Part shown: positions 5,210-6,102 of the stretch, piece after piece | How positions within the stretch are numbered: position 1 is the stretch's first letter | Layout: each line of letters opens with the position of its first letter | NCBI GenBank assembly: GCA_002495205.1 | Contig: DAEE01000036.1 | Span: forward strand, 9,603 to 15,704 | Direction of reading: 5' to 3' | Length of the DNA: 6,102 nt | Source of the DNA: Thaumarchaeota archaeon UBA183 | GTDB taxonomy: Archaea; Thermoproteota; Nitrososphaeria; Nitrososphaerales; UBA183 | The notes under the pieces: model-generated | Databases searched by the model: none | What the model saw: the letters and a program-made list of their open reading frames with translations, nothing else | Told to the model about the DNA's origin: nothing | Made by a program: the position numbers and the translations under genes

Positions 5210-6102
5210 ATGAGAATCACAAAGAGCATGGTGGTCGTCCTGGTGGTCATCGCCGTAATCGCCGTAGGGTTCATCGCATACTCGATGCTCTCGGGCCCAG
5301 GGCCGGCGTGCACCACGACCTGGAAGTGCGCAGCGCCCTACCCCCTCCAAGTCGGCGGGACCTTCGGGGTCGCGGGCCAGCAGTGCGGCGCCAGCTCCAC
5401 CAACGTGTACTGCGTCGGCGGCGTGGACGCCGACGGGGGGCCGAGGAGCGAGGTGTTCACGGCCACGGTGTCCGCTTCGGGGAACATCACCCAGTGGGTG
5501 CAAAGCAGACACGGCTACCCCCAGGACGTCACAGGGGAGGCGTGCGCAGCCTCTTCGGGCTACGTGTACTGCTTGGGAGGGATCCATGATGACGCGGGAG
5601 ACGACATCTCTTCCAGCTACTTCGCGAGCTTCTACGGCAACGGGAGCATGGGTCCCTGGCAGCCCACCACCGCGTACCCCATCCCCATTGACTCCCAGTC
5701 CTGCGTTGCCTGGTCGTCGCGCATCTACTGCGTGGGAGGAAACAACGAGACGGCAGGGAGCGTTTCCAACGTGGCCCCCAGCAGCTCGGACTGGTACGCG
5801 ACCATCGGACCTGCGGGCATAGGGAACTGGACGAAGACCACCCCCTATCCGGCGGGAGTCTACGTCCCCATCTGCTACGAAACAGGTGGCTACATCTACT
5901 GCATAGGGGGCTCTGACAGCAATGGCGACCCGCTGGGGACAGCCTACTACGCGCCTCTGACCGCGACTGGGGTGGGAGAGTGGACGGTCACAACGACATA
6001 CCCCGTCGCCTCATCTGGACCTGCCTGCGTCATGGTCTCGGGCTACATCTACTGCGTCGGGGGGGAGACGGGAGGGGGCCAGTCCCCGAGTTTCACTGAC
6101 AC
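5210..6102 (+). CDS. Membrane-anchored or secreted kelch-repeat (beta-propeller) protein, 3' end beyond window
   Basis: The frame stays open for 297 residues to the window edge. The N-terminus is a short basic stretch (MRITK) followed by a hydrophobic helix (about 7-27), a signal peptide or uncleaved anchor; the rest should face outside. The exported part contains repeated kelch-like blades: W-x-x-T-x-YP, then Cys-x8-Cys-[VLI]-GG, then an acidic or glycine-rich turn and a Y-rich strand. The YC-x-GG signature appears at residues 67-71, 120-124, 173-177, 230-234 and 281-285. Kelch propellers need about 6-7 blades, so one or more blades should lie beyond the window. Function is unknown; extracellular binding or a galactose-oxidase-like role cannot be told apart. 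No catalytic residues are recognised. Start set by GGTGA and the preceding stop codon. Confidence 0.8.
   Translation, partial: MRITKSMVVVLVVIAVIAVGFIAYSMLSGPGPACTTTWKCAAPYPLQVGGTFGVAGQQCGASSTNVYCVGGVDADGGPRSEVFTATVSASGNITQWVQSRHGYPQDVTGEACAASSGYVYCLGGIHDDAGDDISSSYFASFYGNGSMGPWQPTTAYPIPIDSQSCVAWSSRIYCVGGNNETAGSVSNVAPSSSDWYATIGPAGIGNWTKTTPYPAGVYVPICYETGGYIYCIGGSDSNGDPLGTAYYAPLTATGVGEWTVTTTYPVASSGPACVMVSGYIYCVGGETGGGQSPSFTD
5321..6064 (+). repeat. Kelch blade repeats with a conserved Cys-x8-Cys in each unit
   Basis: Five in-frame units within the kelch gene, about 51-57 residues apart. Cysteine pairs fall at C59/C68, C112/C121, C165/C174, C222/C231 and C273/C282, each with exactly eight residues between and each second Cys followed by x-GG. 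The spacer before the pair carries W and YP (W38, W96, W150, W207, W258). An additional pair, C34/C40, precedes the first blade. The repeat is at protein level; the DNA units have diverged. Confidence 0.8.

Noticed and set aside
5174..5587. Minus-strand open frame of 137 codons over the start of the kelch gene
   Set aside because: The plus strand shows an N-terminal membrane helix and regular Cys-x8-Cys-x-GG repeats; the minus frame is His/Arg/Gly-rich with no motif.

Overview
The window comes from a high-GC archaeon. Three things point there: an archaeal-type pantoate kinase, TATA-like boxes placed for leaderless or near-leaderless transcripts, and a GGTGA Shine-Dalgarno in front of the last gene. 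Codons are GC-rich with frequent AGG for arginine. The lineage cannot be fixed from sequence alone; a Nitrososphaeria/Thermoproteota or Thermoplasmatota relative is a guess.

Layout. (1) 1-923 (+): the 3' part of an M24 metallopeptidase (Xaa-Pro dipeptidase/aminopeptidase type) with all five metal ligands. (2) 925-2683 (-): a two-gene unit read leftwards. It begins with an integral membrane protein resembling an ECF-transporter S component and continues into pantoate kinase, the archaeal CoA-pathway enzyme. The two genes overlap, and the kinase has no ATG, GTG or TTG before its conserved N-terminus. Its stop lies one base from the peptidase stop, tail to tail. (3) 2684-2790: a short, AT-richer divergent control region with a TATA box, a perfect inverted repeat over the membrane-protein start and a 10-bp-phased direct repeat. 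(4) 2791-3813 (+): a CtaG-type (caa3 oxidase assembly) membrane protein fused to a C-terminal cupredoxin domain whose first copper-ligand His is replaced by Asp. (5) 3839-5083 (-): a 12-helix MFS transporter, convergent with (4). (6) 5084-5209: a divergent intergenic region. (7) 5210-6102 (+), running off the window: a membrane-anchored or secreted kelch-repeat protein in which every blade carries a Cys-x8-Cys pair.

How the genes relate. The S-component-like gene and pantoate kinase form the only likely operon, which suggests import or salvage of a CoA precursor (inference). The CtaG-cupredoxin protein points to copper handling for a respiratory oxidase, but no oxidase subunit is in view. The MFS transporter and kelch protein show no clear functional link. 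No tRNA, rRNA, CRISPR array or mobile element was seen. The strongest leads are the altered copper site in the CtaG fusion, the disulfide-patterned kelch propeller and the kinase start problem.
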